Origin: Rossellomorea aquimaris TF-12
GTDB taxonomy: Bacteria; Bacillota; Bacilli; Bacillales; Bacillaceae_B
Assembly: GCF_001648555.1 (NCBI RefSeq)
Contig: NZ_LQXM01000030.1
Coordinates: forward strand, 186,001-250,000
Direction of reading: 5' to 3'
Length of the DNA: 64,000 nucleotides
A program made the translations under genes and the position numbers. The notes beneath the pieces were generated by a model. The model was given only the letters and a program-made list of their open reading frames with translations. It searched no databases and was not told the origin of the DNA. Positions 7,992 through 16,662 of this stretch are shown here, piece after piece (the stretch's first letter is position 1; each line of letters starts with the position of its first letter).

Positions 7992-8699
7992 CTAGACCGT
8001 CATTTTCCAACTTGAACCTGCCAACCAGTTTTCCTTTTCCTTATAATCAGGCACGATTTTTCCAACGAGACGCCAGAAAGAACGATCGTGATTCAGATGA
8101 ACCATGTGGCACATTTCATGAACAACTACATAGTCAATGACCTCTTGTGGTGCCATGGCCAGTCGCCAGTTAAAGGTTAACTGCCTTCTTGAATCGCAGG
8201 TTCCCCAGGTGGTTTTACTATCTGAAATCTTGATAGAGCGTGGTTTTGCTTTGAAGTGACGTTGATGAAGAGAGATACTCTTCTCTACTAACGATTTGCA
8301 CTGCTGGTAATAATATCGTTTTAAGGCTTGTTTTATTTTGTCATCCTCAAGCTGTTTCACATAGATGTGAAGAGTTTTTCCGTCAAACATGACACGGTCT
8401 TGAGGGGTCGTTGAATCCTCATGGATTTGTATTGGAAAGGAGTTTCCTAAATAAAGAAAGCTCTCACCCGGCTCATAGTTTTTCTTTTGTGGTCCAAGCA
8501 GTCTTTCCTTCATTTCTTTGGATTTTTGCAGAATCACATCCCACTTGTCCTCTAGTATTCGAAGTACAGCTTCATCCGGTGTTCCTTTAGGCGCATGGAT
8601 TTCAATGTTGCCATAGTTATCGAGATAAATGCCGATGGAGGCACGATTTTTGTATTTCACTTCGTAATGGATCGTCTCACCTAAGTAAGTATGGTTCAT
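7992..8699 (-). CDS. YgjP-like (SprT/M48-like) metallopeptidase
   Basis: A 235-residue YgjP/DUF45 zinc metallopeptidase. It has the motif VHEMCHMVHLNHDRSFW (about 189-205), with HExxH plus a downstream histidine, preceded by the characteristic TTWGTCDSRRQLTFNWRLAMAP stretch. In other bacteria these lie beside type I restriction genes or stand alone, and their substrate is unknown. The ATG is 4 bases after the DUF1456 stop with only a weak ribosome site, suggesting translational coupling. Confidence 0.9.
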   Translation of the reverse strand: MNHTYLGETIHYEVKYKNRASIGIYLDNYGNIEIHAPKGTPDEAVLRILEDKWDVILQKSKEMKERLLGPQKKNYEPGESFLYLGNSFPIQIHEDSTTPQDRVMFDGKTLHIYVKQLEDDKIKQALKRYYYQQCKSLVEKSISLHQRHFKAKPRSIKISDSKTTWGTCDSRRQLTFNWRLAMAPQEVIDYVVVHEMCHMVHLNHDRSFWRLVGKIVPDYKEKENWLAGSSWKMTV

Positions 8700-8703
8700 G
8701 TCA

Positions 8704-9222
8704 TCAATCCCTGTATCTTATCGCTAATCCCTTTAAAAAGTTTCGAGCGTATCGATCTCCACATATTTTATAATTCTTATGTCCTTCTCTTCTTAAAAGG
8801 GCACTTAATTCTCCTTTTGTGATTATTACTCCCGCATCTTCTAAAATCTCAATGATATCCTCACTCGTAAGGGTCAAGGCGATTTTCACTTTCTTTAGCA
8901 AAAGATTATTCGCATGTTCATACGACAATTCCGGTCTTTCCGGTTGTCCTGGCTTGGGTTCTTGTTTTCCTCTTTTAAACGTAATAAAGCCGTTTAAAAA
9001 GGACTCATACATATCATCATCACATGGGATATGGTCTTCATCTTCACCAATATCATAATCATCATCATAATCGTCGGTATCCTTCGATTTCGTAAGCACT
9101 TTTAGCACTTCTTCTTTTGTTAAATCAATGCCACCAAGCTTAAAAATTTCAACCATTTCTGTATTTTTAATATCGAGAGCATATCGTAGTCGAATTAATA
9201 TATCGTTATTATCCATGTTCAT
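8704..9222 (-). CDS. DUF1456 family protein (YehS-like)
   Basis: A 172-residue DUF1456 protein. Two copies of the roughly 65-residue repeat are visible: NDILIRLRYALDIKN-x-EMVEIFKLGG (near 5-35) and NNLLLKKVKIALTLTSEDIIEILEDAG (near 100-130). A very acidic linker (DYDDDYDIGEDEDHIPCDDD) joins them. The ATG at 9222 follows GGAGG at normal distance; an upstream in-frame start at 9261 is not needed. Function unknown. It is cotranscribed with the YgjP-like peptidase. Confidence 0.88.
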   Translation of the reverse strand: MNMDNNDILIRLRYALDIKNTEMVEIFKLGGIDLTKEEVLKVLTKSKDTDDYDDDYDIGEDEDHIPCDDDMYESFLNGFITFKRGKQEPKPGQPERPELSYEHANNLLLKKVKIALTLTSEDIIEILEDAGVIITKGELSALLRREGHKNYKICGDRYARNFLKGLAIRYRD

Positions 9223-9420
9223 TTGTGTACCTCCTGAAATTTTGCAATCGTCATTGTTCACTAAATCATTAGCTTAACACTTTCATGACATGTTTTATAG
9301 TATGTCCTGAAAGCTTTAATGGCATTTTTGGAAAGAATGCAGTCAATGTAAAAGAGGAAATATATTAAAGTAGTACGAGTTAATTATATACTTTATAATG
9401 GATGTAAGGAGGTGATATTC

Positions 9421-9996
9421 ATGGAAAAGCAAATGCTCAAAATATTATTGGAGCTTCAAAAGGATATGAAGGAAACAAAAAATGATATCAGGGAGTTACG
9501 AAGTGAGCAAAAAGAAACCAAAGCAGATGTCTCTTCAATAAGAACAGACTTATCGGATACCAAAGCAGACGTCTCTTCAATAAGAACAGACTTATCGGAT
9601 ACCAAGGCAGATGTCTCTTCAATAAGAACGGACTTATCGGATACCAAAGCAGATGTCTTTTCAATAAGAACAGACTTATCGGATACCAAAGCAGACGTCT
9701 CTTCAATAAGAACAGACTTATCGGATACCAAAGCAGACGTCTCTTCAATAAGAACGGACTTATCGGATACCAAGGCAGATGTCTCTTCAATAAGAACGGA
9801 CTTATCGGATACCAAAACAGATGTAAAAACGATTAAAGAAACGGTCAATAGAATTGAAGCATCACAAGCAGAAGAGGTAATTTCTTTGCTTAAATTGACT
9901 AAAAAGAAGTCAGATTTCGAAGTGGAGTATTTGAATACAAGAATGACAGACATCGATAAGCGGGTATTTAATCTTGAAAATCAAGTGGAAGGTTAA
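9421..9996 (+). CDS. Coiled-coil protein with seven 14-residue repeats
   Basis: A 191-residue protein that should be almost wholly alpha-helical. After a Lys/Glu-rich helix, residues 34-131 are seven copies of KADVSSIRTDLSDT (one copy has F for S). Two heptads per repeat make a long parallel coiled coil. A further helical region with ETVNRIEASQ and a final TDIDKRVFNLENQ heptad follows. There is no signal peptide or catalytic motif. AAGGAGG lies 8 nt before the ATG at 9421. Similar repeat proteins in Bacillaceae have no known role. Copy number probably varies between strains. Confidence 0.75.
   Translation: MEKQMLKILLELQKDMKETKNDIRELRSEQKETKADVSSIRTDLSDTKADVSSIRTDLSDTKADVSSIRTDLSDTKADVFSIRTDLSDTKADVSSIRTDLSDTKADVSSIRTDLSDTKADVSSIRTDLSDTKTDVKTIKETVNRIEASQAEEVISLLKLTKKKSDFEVEYLNTRMTDIDKRVFNLENQVEG
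9520..9813 (+). repeat. 42-bp tandem repeat, 7 copies, inside the coiled-coil gene
   Basis: Seven head-to-tail 42-bp units without a length change, differing only at a few third positions (AAAGCAGATGTC versus AAGGCAGACGTC) and one TCT to TTT change. The near identity at DNA level points to recent expansion or gene conversion. Confidence 0.9.
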
Positions 9997-10142
9997 TAGT
10001 CACTGTACGAAAAAAGGTCGAATATAAAACCTTCCTTCTCTTTCCTGCGACACAAACCACATAACATTAATCCTACCTACAATGACCCCATCTAGAACAT
10101 ATTTCCCCCAAGAAAAGTCCAATTTCCTTTGAATGATAAAAC

Positions 10143-10190
10143 AAAAGGTGCGTCCCCCATCACTTTAAAGCGATAGGGGACGCACCTTTT
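10143..10190 (-). terminator. Terminator hairpin with the GGTGCGTCCCC phrase
   Basis: A perfect 15-bp stem: AAAAGGTGCGTCCCC with its complement, and an 18-nt loop. It directly abuts the stop of the histidine kinase gene. The same phrase forms the hairpin at 18846-18895. Confidence 0.85.
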
Positions 10191-11387
10191 TCAAGAATGG
10201 ACGAGGGGAAAGCGAATGGTTACGGTTGTGCCGATTCCTGGCTCGCTTTCAAATTGAATGGTGCCGTTGTATTTTTCTACTATGTTATAGCAGATCATGA
10301 GTCCGAGTCCCGTTCCTTTGCTTTTCAAGGAGTAGAAAGGGGTACCAAGGCTCTTCACTTCCTCTTGTGTCATCCCTTGACCACTATCGTTAATTTGAAT
10401 GACCACATGTCGTTTTTGCTTAGTAGCCGTTACGGAGACGGATCCGCTGTGATGAGAGGCTTCAATGGCATTTTTAATGAGATTGATAAGGAGCTGCTTC
10501 AATTCAATTGAATGGGCCATCACATAACACCCTTTTTCTACATCGAGATGAATGCTGTTATCATTCAACAACCCGTACATATTCAAAAGTTCCGTTACAT
10601 CCTTCAACACGGGCTCGATATCAACGTGATTCAGCGTCTCCCCTTGATCAGGCTTTGAAATGGAGAGGAACTGGGAGATAACATGCTCAGCCGTATTGAG
10701 TTCGTTAATCATCAGTGAAAAATTCTGCTTGTGATTGAATTCTTTCTCCTCCGCATAATACTGCAAAAATCCCTTCACCACCGTCAACGGATTCCGAATC
10801 TCATGAGCGACTGCAGCTGCCAGCTGTCCTGTTGTCTTCATTCGCTCTGCCTGCTGCACCTGCTCATAATACAATCGTTGCTTCTGTATGCGAAGATTGG
10901 TTAAATGAAAGATAAAATATAGCAGGATTTGACTTGCCATGAAGTTTACAACGTTTCCTACTACGTCTGTGTATATGTATGGGTATGATTGACCTTTATC
11001 CACGACCACAATATAGCTAAACAAAAAGGCAATGAACAACATATTCAATACGAGAGAAAAATAAAAAAGCCTACTGTCAAAAAAAAGTATGGAAAAGGCG
11101 GGTATGAAGCAAAGCAAAACAAAGCCCGACCAAGTCTCCGGATACAGATAAAATAAGGTGTAAAAAAACACAGTGGAAGAGATCACTGTGGTGTATCTCA
11201 ACCATGCATGTTCGAATAGAGGATAAAACAACAAACATGCAGAAATGATGGCTACCATTAATCCATGGATGATAAAACGTGAATTAAAGGGATTATCAAT
11301 CACCACTCCCATGACCATCAACACGATGATAAAAGAAACAATCGTATAATAATATTTTTTATGTAATCGATCATGAAATTCCTTCAT
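10191..11387 (-). CDS. Membrane sensor histidine kinase (KinB-like)
   Basis: A 398-residue sensor kinase. Five or six hydrophobic helices fill residues 15-165. HisKA has the phosphorylated His in AAVAHEIRNPLTVVKGFLQYY (His near 192). The HATPase has an N box (IKNAIEASHHSG), G1 (INDSGQGM) and G2 (KGTGLGLMICYNIVEKYNG). No response regulator gene is adjacent. The short loops leave no large external sensor domain. Orphan kinases with this HEIRNPLT-VKGFLQ motif in Bacillaceae often feed the sporulation phosphorelay, so a KinB-like role is plausible but inferred. Confidence 0.88.
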   Translation of the reverse strand: MKEFHDRLHKKYYYTIVSFIIVLMVMGVVIDNPFNSRFIIHGLMVAIISACLLFYPLFEHAWLRYTTVISSTVFFYTLFYLYPETWSGFVLLCFIPAFSILFFDSRLFYFSLVLNMLFIAFLFSYIVVVDKGQSYPYIYTDVVGNVVNFMASQILLYFIFHLTNLRIQKQRLYYEQVQQAERMKTTGQLAAAVAHEIRNPLTVVKGFLQYYAEEKEFNHKQNFSLMINELNTAEHVISQFLSISKPDQGETLNHVDIEPVLKDVTELLNMYGLLNDNSIHLDVEKGCYVMAHSIELKQLLINLIKNAIEASHHSGSVSVTATKQKRHVVIQINDSGQGMTQEEVKSLGTPFYSLKSKGTGLGLMICYNIVEKYNGTIQFESEPGIGTTVTIRFPLVHS

Positions 11388-11474
11388 AGATTTCTCCTAC
11401 TAGTAAACTATTTTTCTCCTATTCATGACAGGACATAGTAACTATCTTACAAATATCGGAAATAGTCAAATGAA

Positions 11475-11505
11475 GAAAAGGCACCTTTTAAATAGGTACC
11501 TTTTC
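11475..11505 (-). terminator. Terminator of the ABC exporter operon
   Basis: GAAAAGGCACCT pairs with AGGTACCTTTTC with one mismatch and a 7-nt loop. It lies 15 bases beyond the stop of the second exporter gene. Confidence 0.75.
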
Positions 11506-11520
11506 TTTTACCTTTTCAAT

Positions 11521-13308
11521 TTACTTAACCGCTACACCCTTAATCGTCGCTCCACCAATTTCAGCCTCTCTCCCAAACAATCTCGAATAGACGCCTGTAT
11601 GGTTTTGAAGCAAATCCGTATGCTTTCCTTGTTCTACGATTCTTCCATGTTCCAGGACCACAATTTTATCAGCTGAAAGAACCGTTGATAAGCGGTGGGA
11701 TACAATGATAATCGTTTGATTTTTCCCGGCTCTCAATACAGCCTCATTGATCTTGGTTTCTGTAATGGGATCAAGTGCTGAGCTTGCTTCGTCCAGAATA
11801 AGAATCGGAGCATCCTTTAAAATCGCTCTCGCCAGGGATAAACGCTGCTTCTGCCCACCTGAAAGAAGGCTCCCTCTTTCTCCTACCTTGGTATTCAATC
11901 CTTCCGGCAGGGTTTCAATGAGTTCACCCAGCCCGCTATCCTCCAACGCTTTCAGCAATTGTTCCTCTGTTGCATCCTGCTTACCGATTCTTAAATTCTC
12001 AGCAAGTGTGCCGCTTCGCAATAATACATCCTGGGTCACGATGGCCATTTGTGATCTCAGCCAAGCTGTATCCCATTCCTTAATATCGCGTCCATCGACT
12101 TCAATCCGGCCAACGCCTGTATCATAAAGCTTAAACAACAAGTCGACAATCGTGGATTTCCCAGAACCACTCGGACCAACCAACGCCCACTTTTCACCTG
12201 CTCCAATGGAAAAGGAAACACCCTTTAAGACGTTTTCTTCTTTTCCGGGATAGGCAAACGAGACATCCTTCAGCACAATGCTTCCACTTGCTCTTTCACC
12301 ACGAATGCCTTCATGAACCTCGGCCTCAGAAGCTTCCTTAGATAAAAGAATATCGGAACGATCAAGGGCCGGTCCCGTTCTTCTGACTGAGAGCCAGTTA
12401 CGAAGTAATCGCTGCATTTCGTTTGCTGCAATCGTCACCAGTCCACCAGCCGTCAGCATCTGTCCACTTGTTAAACCTTGATTCCAAATCAATAACGTAG
12501 AGATTAAATAAACCAGTCCTAAGGCAAATCCATTATAGCTCGCAATCACTACCACGGATTGCATTCTTGCCTTTAGTTCTTTAATGGAGTGTTGAACAAA
12601 GGTGTCACGAATGGCTATAACACTTTCTACCTCACTATCCGAAACCCCTAGAACCCGTGACAAATGAATGCCGGTTACCGATTCTCTTAATCTCTCAAGA
12701 TACCTTGAAGCCTCTTTTCTTGCATCGGCTGAAGCTGTTCTTGTTCTCGCCCCTACATAATTAGAGGTCCAATAAAAAATCACACCAAGTACGACACTGG
12801 TTACCATTAAGTAAGGATGAATCCATAACAGCACAAGACTATAAATGAAAACGCCCTGAACACTGGCCATGAAGGTTGACCCTTCCCAAGCAAGGAAGTT
12901 ATGAAGGGTATCGGGATCATCCGAGACCCTCGCCAGCATTTCTCCAGTAGAGTTATTGTGATAATGGGAGTACGGTAACACCTGCAAATGTCGGAATAAC
13001 CGCAGCTTCTGCCAATTGGTCACGGTCTTTGCGGTTTGATGGCAAAAATATTCATCGATGACCATCATCACTAAATCTAATACGGATGATAGTATCAATA
13101 ACCACATCAATCCCCATAGCCAGTTGTAGTTTTCACTCGGGATGATGGTATCCACCAGCCAGCTAAGGGCCAGAGTCGGAATTAACGCTGAAAATACTTG
13201 ACTGATGGCAATGACAACAGAGTCTGCGATGACCCATTTTTTATAGGGCTTTAAGAAGGCAAGTACCCTTCTGCCGTCACGATTCTTCGTTTGGGAGACA
13301 GTATTCAT
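11521..13308 (-). CDS. ABC exporter half-transporter (permease + ATPase), second subunit
   Basis: A 595-residue half-transporter: six transmembrane helices (about 20-310), then an ATPase with Walker A GPSGSGKST, Q loop IVTQD, signature LSGGQKQRLSLA, Walker B ILILDEASSALD and H loop SHRLS. Its catalytic Glu is present. The ATG overlaps the stop of the upstream half-transporter by 4 bp (ATGA), so the two almost certainly form a heterodimer. Sizes and order resemble the YfiB/YfiC pair of B. subtilis; the substrate (drug, lipid or peptide) is unknown. Confidence 0.92.
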   Translation of the reverse strand: MNTVSQTKNRDGRRVLAFLKPYKKWVIADSVVIAISQVFSALIPTLALSWLVDTIIPSENYNWLWGLMWLLILSSVLDLVMMVIDEYFCHQTAKTVTNWQKLRLFRHLQVLPYSHYHNNSTGEMLARVSDDPDTLHNFLAWEGSTFMASVQGVFIYSLVLLWIHPYLMVTSVVLGVIFYWTSNYVGARTRTASADARKEASRYLERLRESVTGIHLSRVLGVSDSEVESVIAIRDTFVQHSIKELKARMQSVVVIASYNGFALGLVYLISTLLIWNQGLTSGQMLTAGGLVTIAANEMQRLLRNWLSVRRTGPALDRSDILLSKEASEAEVHEGIRGERASGSIVLKDVSFAYPGKEENVLKGVSFSIGAGEKWALVGPSGSGKSTIVDLLFKLYDTGVGRIEVDGRDIKEWDTAWLRSQMAIVTQDVLLRSGTLAENLRIGKQDATEEQLLKALEDSGLGELIETLPEGLNTKVGERGSLLSGGQKQRLSLARAILKDAPILILDEASSALDPITETKINEAVLRAGKNQTIIIVSHRLSTVLSADKIVVLEHGRIVEQGKHTDLLQNHTGVYSRLFGREAEIGGATIKGVAVK

Positions 13309-15044
13309 CCAATCATCTCCTTTTCCAGCTCACTGTATTGTGCTTTATATAATTCATAGTACTTTCCTTTGCGTAAAAGGAGTTCTTCATGGGTTCCCTT
13401 TTCCGCTACCATTCCTTGATCTAAAAGAATGATTACATCCGCTTTTCTCACTGTCACCAAGCGATGAGCAATCGTAATCGTTGTTCGGCCGGGAATCAAT
13501 TTTTCAAGGGATGCCTGCACTCTTTCTTCTGTTTCTCCGTCGAGAGATGAAGTGGCTTCATCAAATATCAAAACAGGCGGCTGTCGTAAAATCGCACGAG
13601 CTAAAGCAACTCGTTGTCGTTGACCACCAGAAAGCTTTAATCCTCTTTCTCCAACAATCGTTTCATAGCGTTCCTCTAATGATTCAATCAATTCCTTTAA
13701 CCCTGCTGCTTCCACCGCTTGCTCCAGCTCTTCCATGGTGGCGTCGGGCTTTCCATATAAAAGATTTTGACGAAGGGTACTATTTAGTAGAAAGGTTTCC
13801 TGAGAAACCACTCCTACCTGTTGCCTGAAGCTGTTCCGATTATATTTGAATAGATTGTTCCCATCTATTAAAACGGAGCCTTGCTGAGGTTCATATAATC
13901 CTAGTAAAAGCTGAACCAGCGTACTCTTTCCTCCGCCACTGGTTCCAACAATTCCGATATGGTTCCCTTGCTCTAAGGAAAGAGAAACACCCTTGAGAAT
14001 TTGTTTGTCGCTTGAGGGATAAGAAAACCATAGATTGTCTAATTCAATTTTTCCTTTTACCTCTCCAAAGGAAGGAAGAGTCTCCTCGTGCTCCTCAGGC
14101 AGATCAAAATATTCATAGATTCGATTTAACGCCGGGATCGCCTGCTGAATCGTCAAGGCATGCTCAGCAAGGGAGCGAACAGGCAAAAACATGATGGGAA
14201 TAAAACTTAGACAGGCAACCAAGGTCCCTACTGAAATCCTTCCATCCCAAATGGCAAATCCACCAATTAACATGACAACTCCAGGAGCTGCAATATTAAA
14301 TAAGTTTCCCAGTCTCCAGTTGACCTTGCCGATAAGGGCTGCTCGAATGGAGTAATTCTTCCAATCTGTTAGCTTCTTTTCCTGTGTTTCCACTTCCTTG
14401 TCCTGTGTTTGATAGGTTCTCACTAATCGAACACTCTCAATGCTTTCCTGTAAATGCTGATACATATCGGCACTCATCTCCCGCTGTACAGCACTCATTT
14501 TTCGCATGGTTTTACCTAATGTAAAGGACGGGATGATGTAAATCGCAAACACAACAAACATGACAATGGCAGCTGGCCAGAATAACACAAACACAGCAGA
14601 GAACGCCGCAATGGCACCAACCACCTGCTGAAGAATTCGAGGCACAACCGTATTATTCAAGTTTTGAATCGACTCCACATCATGAGTCAAACGGAATAAC
14701 ATATCTCCCCGTGGTGTCGTTGAAAAGAACGACATAGGCGTTCGATGCAGCTTTCGAAAGGCACGAATTTGCATATCCGTAATCACATCGAGTCCAATCT
14801 TCACTTGGACATATTCCTGCATAGTTTCAAACAGAGACTTCCCTAAGAATGCTCCGAGAACGCCTCCAACCACCCACAGTAAAAAGTTCATCTCCCCTCC
14901 TGCTATCACTTCGTCCACCAGTTTTTTCACCAGTATAGAAGGAACAATCGTAAAGAGACCCCCTATGACAGAAAACGTCAGTGCAACCAATAGCTTTTTC
15001 CAATAAGGTTTAAAATGCTCTAAAGTAGTTTTTAATAAGTTCAT
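13305..15044 (-). CDS. ABC exporter half-transporter (permease + ATPase), first subunit
   Basis: A 579-residue half-transporter: six transmembrane helices (about 15-300), Walker A GTSGGGKST, signature LSGGQRQRVALA, Walker B VLIFDEATSSLD and AHRLVTVRKAD. The Walker B Glu is present here too, so neither ATPase site shows the degenerate Asp seen in many heterodimeric exporters. The ATG at 15044 is chosen because GGGGAGG lies 8 bases upstream; the open frame extends 17 codons further to 15095. First gene of the exporter operon. Confidence 0.92.
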   Translation of the reverse strand: MNLLKTTLEHFKPYWKKLLVALTFSVIGGLFTIVPSILVKKLVDEVIAGGEMNFLLWVVGGVLGAFLGKSLFETMQEYVQVKIGLDVITDMQIRAFRKLHRTPMSFFSTTPRGDMLFRLTHDVESIQNLNNTVVPRILQQVVGAIAAFSAVFVLFWPAAIVMFVVFAIYIIPSFTLGKTMRKMSAVQREMSADMYQHLQESIESVRLVRTYQTQDKEVETQEKKLTDWKNYSIRAALIGKVNWRLGNLFNIAAPGVVMLIGGFAIWDGRISVGTLVACLSFIPIMFLPVRSLAEHALTIQQAIPALNRIYEYFDLPEEHEETLPSFGEVKGKIELDNLWFSYPSSDKQILKGVSLSLEQGNHIGIVGTSGGGKSTLVQLLLGLYEPQQGSVLIDGNNLFKYNRNSFRQQVGVVSQETFLLNSTLRQNLLYGKPDATMEELEQAVEAAGLKELIESLEERYETIVGERGLKLSGGQRQRVALARAILRQPPVLIFDEATSSLDGETEERVQASLEKLIPGRTTITIAHRLVTVRKADVIILLDQGMVAEKGTHEELLLRKGKYYELYKAQYSELEKEMIG

Positions 15045-15114
15045 ATTTGATCCTCCCCAAAATTCTATTTTATTACAATTAATGAAAATATTCACTAAAA
15101 TTTTAGAGGGACGG

Positions 15115-15134
15115 AGGGACAGGTTCCTTGTCCC
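15115..15134. repeat. Short palindrome GGGACA...TGTCCC
   Basis: GGGACAGGTTCCTTGTCCC-type palindrome preceded by a direct GAGGGACGGAGGGAC run. It lies between the exporter operon and the next terminator. It belongs to the set of short hairpin phrases scattered through this window. Confidence 0.5.
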
Positions 15135-15151
15135 AAAAGGAGGGAACTAAA

Positions 15152-15195
15152 AAAGGGTTAGTAGAAGTTGCCATGAGGCATTCTACTAACCCTTT
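15152..15195 (-). terminator. Strong terminator of the quinone reductase gene
   Basis: A perfect 15-bp stem (AAAGGGTTAGTAGAA with its complement) and a 14-nt loop. On the minus strand it is followed by TTTTAG. Confidence 0.9.
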
Positions 15196-15226
15196 CCCTT
15201 TCGTTCTAAATTTTTTCATCTAATCG

Positions 15227-16213
15227 TTAATCAACCTCAACCACTACACACCCATAAAAATCCCCTGCTTCAATTTGTTCATTCGCCTTCGCAATCTCAT
15301 CTAATTGATATGTAGCTGCAATTCGATGCTGAAGTCGATTTTCTTTCAAAGCAAGTGTAATATCCCTGATGGCATCTCTTTTCGCCTCTTCCGGCATGGC
15401 ATAGACGATAATCAAGCGCAGGGTTAAATCCATAAACATCATTTCTTTAAAGGGTAAGGTCGGTTCCGTTACGACTGTTGAAGAGTAGGTCGCGATAACG
15501 CCGCCGATTCGAATCAGCTGTAATACTCTGGGTAAATTCGCACCAAATTCAACGTCGATGACCCGATCGACCTTAACTCCCCCTGTAAAACCTAATACCT
15601 CATCCACCATTTCATCTTTTTTATGATCCACCACAAAGTCTGCCCCTGCCTCCATGCAATGCTTGCGAGCTAATTCGTTACTCGCAGTAGCAATAACCGT
15701 CGCTCCTGCCTGCTTTGCCCATTGAATCGCATAGTGACCAACACGACCAGCACCTCCAGTGATCAACAACAATTGACCTTCAACAGGACCATCTGAGAAC
15801 ACACTCCGGTGAGCCGTCATAACAGGAATCCCTAAACAAGCACCCTCAACAAAACTCGTATTCTCCGGGAGAGGAATAGCCCGCTTGCTATCAATCGCCA
15901 CATATTGTGCCGCACTGCCGTGAAGACGGCCATACTGAGCCTGATGAATCCATACTCGTTCACCAATGCGGGAATGAGGAACACCTGGACCAACCGCTTC
16001 AATCATACCTGCACCATCACTGTTAGGGATTACCGGACCATCATTAAGTAAGTAGGGAAATGATCCAAGGCGTTTTTTCGTATCAGAAGGGTTCACTCCT
16101 GACGTATGTATACGGACAAGAACTTCTCCATGAGCAGGGTCAGGCGTTTGGAACTCACCTACACGTAGAACCTCCGATGCAGGACCAAATTCAGAAAACC
16201 AAGCAGCTTTCAT
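15227..16213 (-). CDS. Zinc-independent MDR oxidoreductase (quinone reductase-like)
   Basis: NADPH-dependent quinone oxidoreductase-like enzyme of the medium-chain dehydrogenase superfamily, 328 residues. An N-terminal GroES-like domain carries VNPSDTKKRLG and NSDGAGMIEAVGPGV. The Rossmann fold has GGAGRVGHYAIQWAKQAGATV (about 150-170). The structural and catalytic zinc cysteines of alcohol dehydrogenases are absent. The ATG at 16213 follows AAAGGAGG; the frame stays open upstream into the neighbouring gene. The substrate is not identifiable. Confidence 0.92.
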   Translation of the reverse strand: MKAAWFSEFGPASEVLRVGEFQTPDPAHGEVLVRIHTSGVNPSDTKKRLGSFPYLLNDGPVIPNSDGAGMIEAVGPGVPHSRIGERVWIHQAQYGRLHGSAAQYVAIDSKRAIPLPENTSFVEGACLGIPVMTAHRSVFSDGPVEGQLLLITGGAGRVGHYAIQWAKQAGATVIATASNELARKHCMEAGADFVVDHKKDEMVDEVLGFTGGVKVDRVIDVEFGANLPRVLQLIRIGGVIATYSSTVVTEPTLPFKEMMFMDLTLRLIIVYAMPEEAKRDAIRDITLALKENRLQHRIAATYQLDEIAKANEQIEAGDFYGCVVVEVD

Positions 16214-16266
16214 AATACATCCTCCTTTTTCTATTTTTTTAGTATGGCTATTATGATGAAATACAA

Positions 16267-16569
16267 TCATTTTCTTTTCGACTCAGCCATCACTCCAATG
16301 AAAAAATGGACCAAACCAAATACCAGGATAATGGAATAAGGGATTTCTAGAGACGTTACTTTATTTATGACAAATGCAAAGAGTAAAGCAAGGGCAAAAG
16401 AAGATAAGAATGAAATCCAAACGGACTTTAGATTAAAAGATAAATAGCCCATCGATAGGAGTAGGGTAAGAAATAGTAGACTAAAAGAAATCCATTCCAC
16501 AAAAGGAAGAGACGCCCACACAATCAAGCTAACCGTCACTCCGACAATGACTAGATATATGTAGATCAT
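16267..16569 (-). CDS. Small membrane protein, four predicted helices
   Basis: A 100-residue protein made almost wholly of hydrophobic helices (about 3-22, 26-43, 48-66, 75-92) with a basic tail (ESKRK). I do not recognise a family. GGAGGGG sits before the ATG. It ends 53 bp before the quinone reductase start and may be in the same transcript. Confidence 0.65.
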   Translation of the reverse strand: MIYIYLVIVGVTVSLIVWASLPFVEWISFSLLFLTLLLSMGYLSFNLKSVWISFLSSFALALLFAFVINKVTSLEIPYSIILVFGLVHFFIGVMAESKRK

Positions 16570-16631
16570 ATTAACCCCTCCATTCTTTTATCTAGTACCC
16601 AAATCCGTAAGGGCAAAACACCATAAAAAAA

Positions 16632-16647
16632 GCACCCATATAGGTGC
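16632..16647 (-). terminator. Terminator of the ferritin-like/cupin gene
   Basis: GCACC pairs with GGTGC with a short loop. On the minus strand it is followed by TTTTTTATGG. Confidence 0.65.
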
Positions 16648-16662
16648 CTCAAAATCACTACA

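Noticed and set aside
9520-9813. CRISPR array suspicion for the 42-bp repeats
   Set aside because: Units are contiguous with no spacers, in frame, and no cas genes are nearby.
9456-9953. Long antisense frames opposite the coiled-coil gene
   Set aside because: They are mirror products of the 42-bp repeat; the plus frame has the ribosome site.
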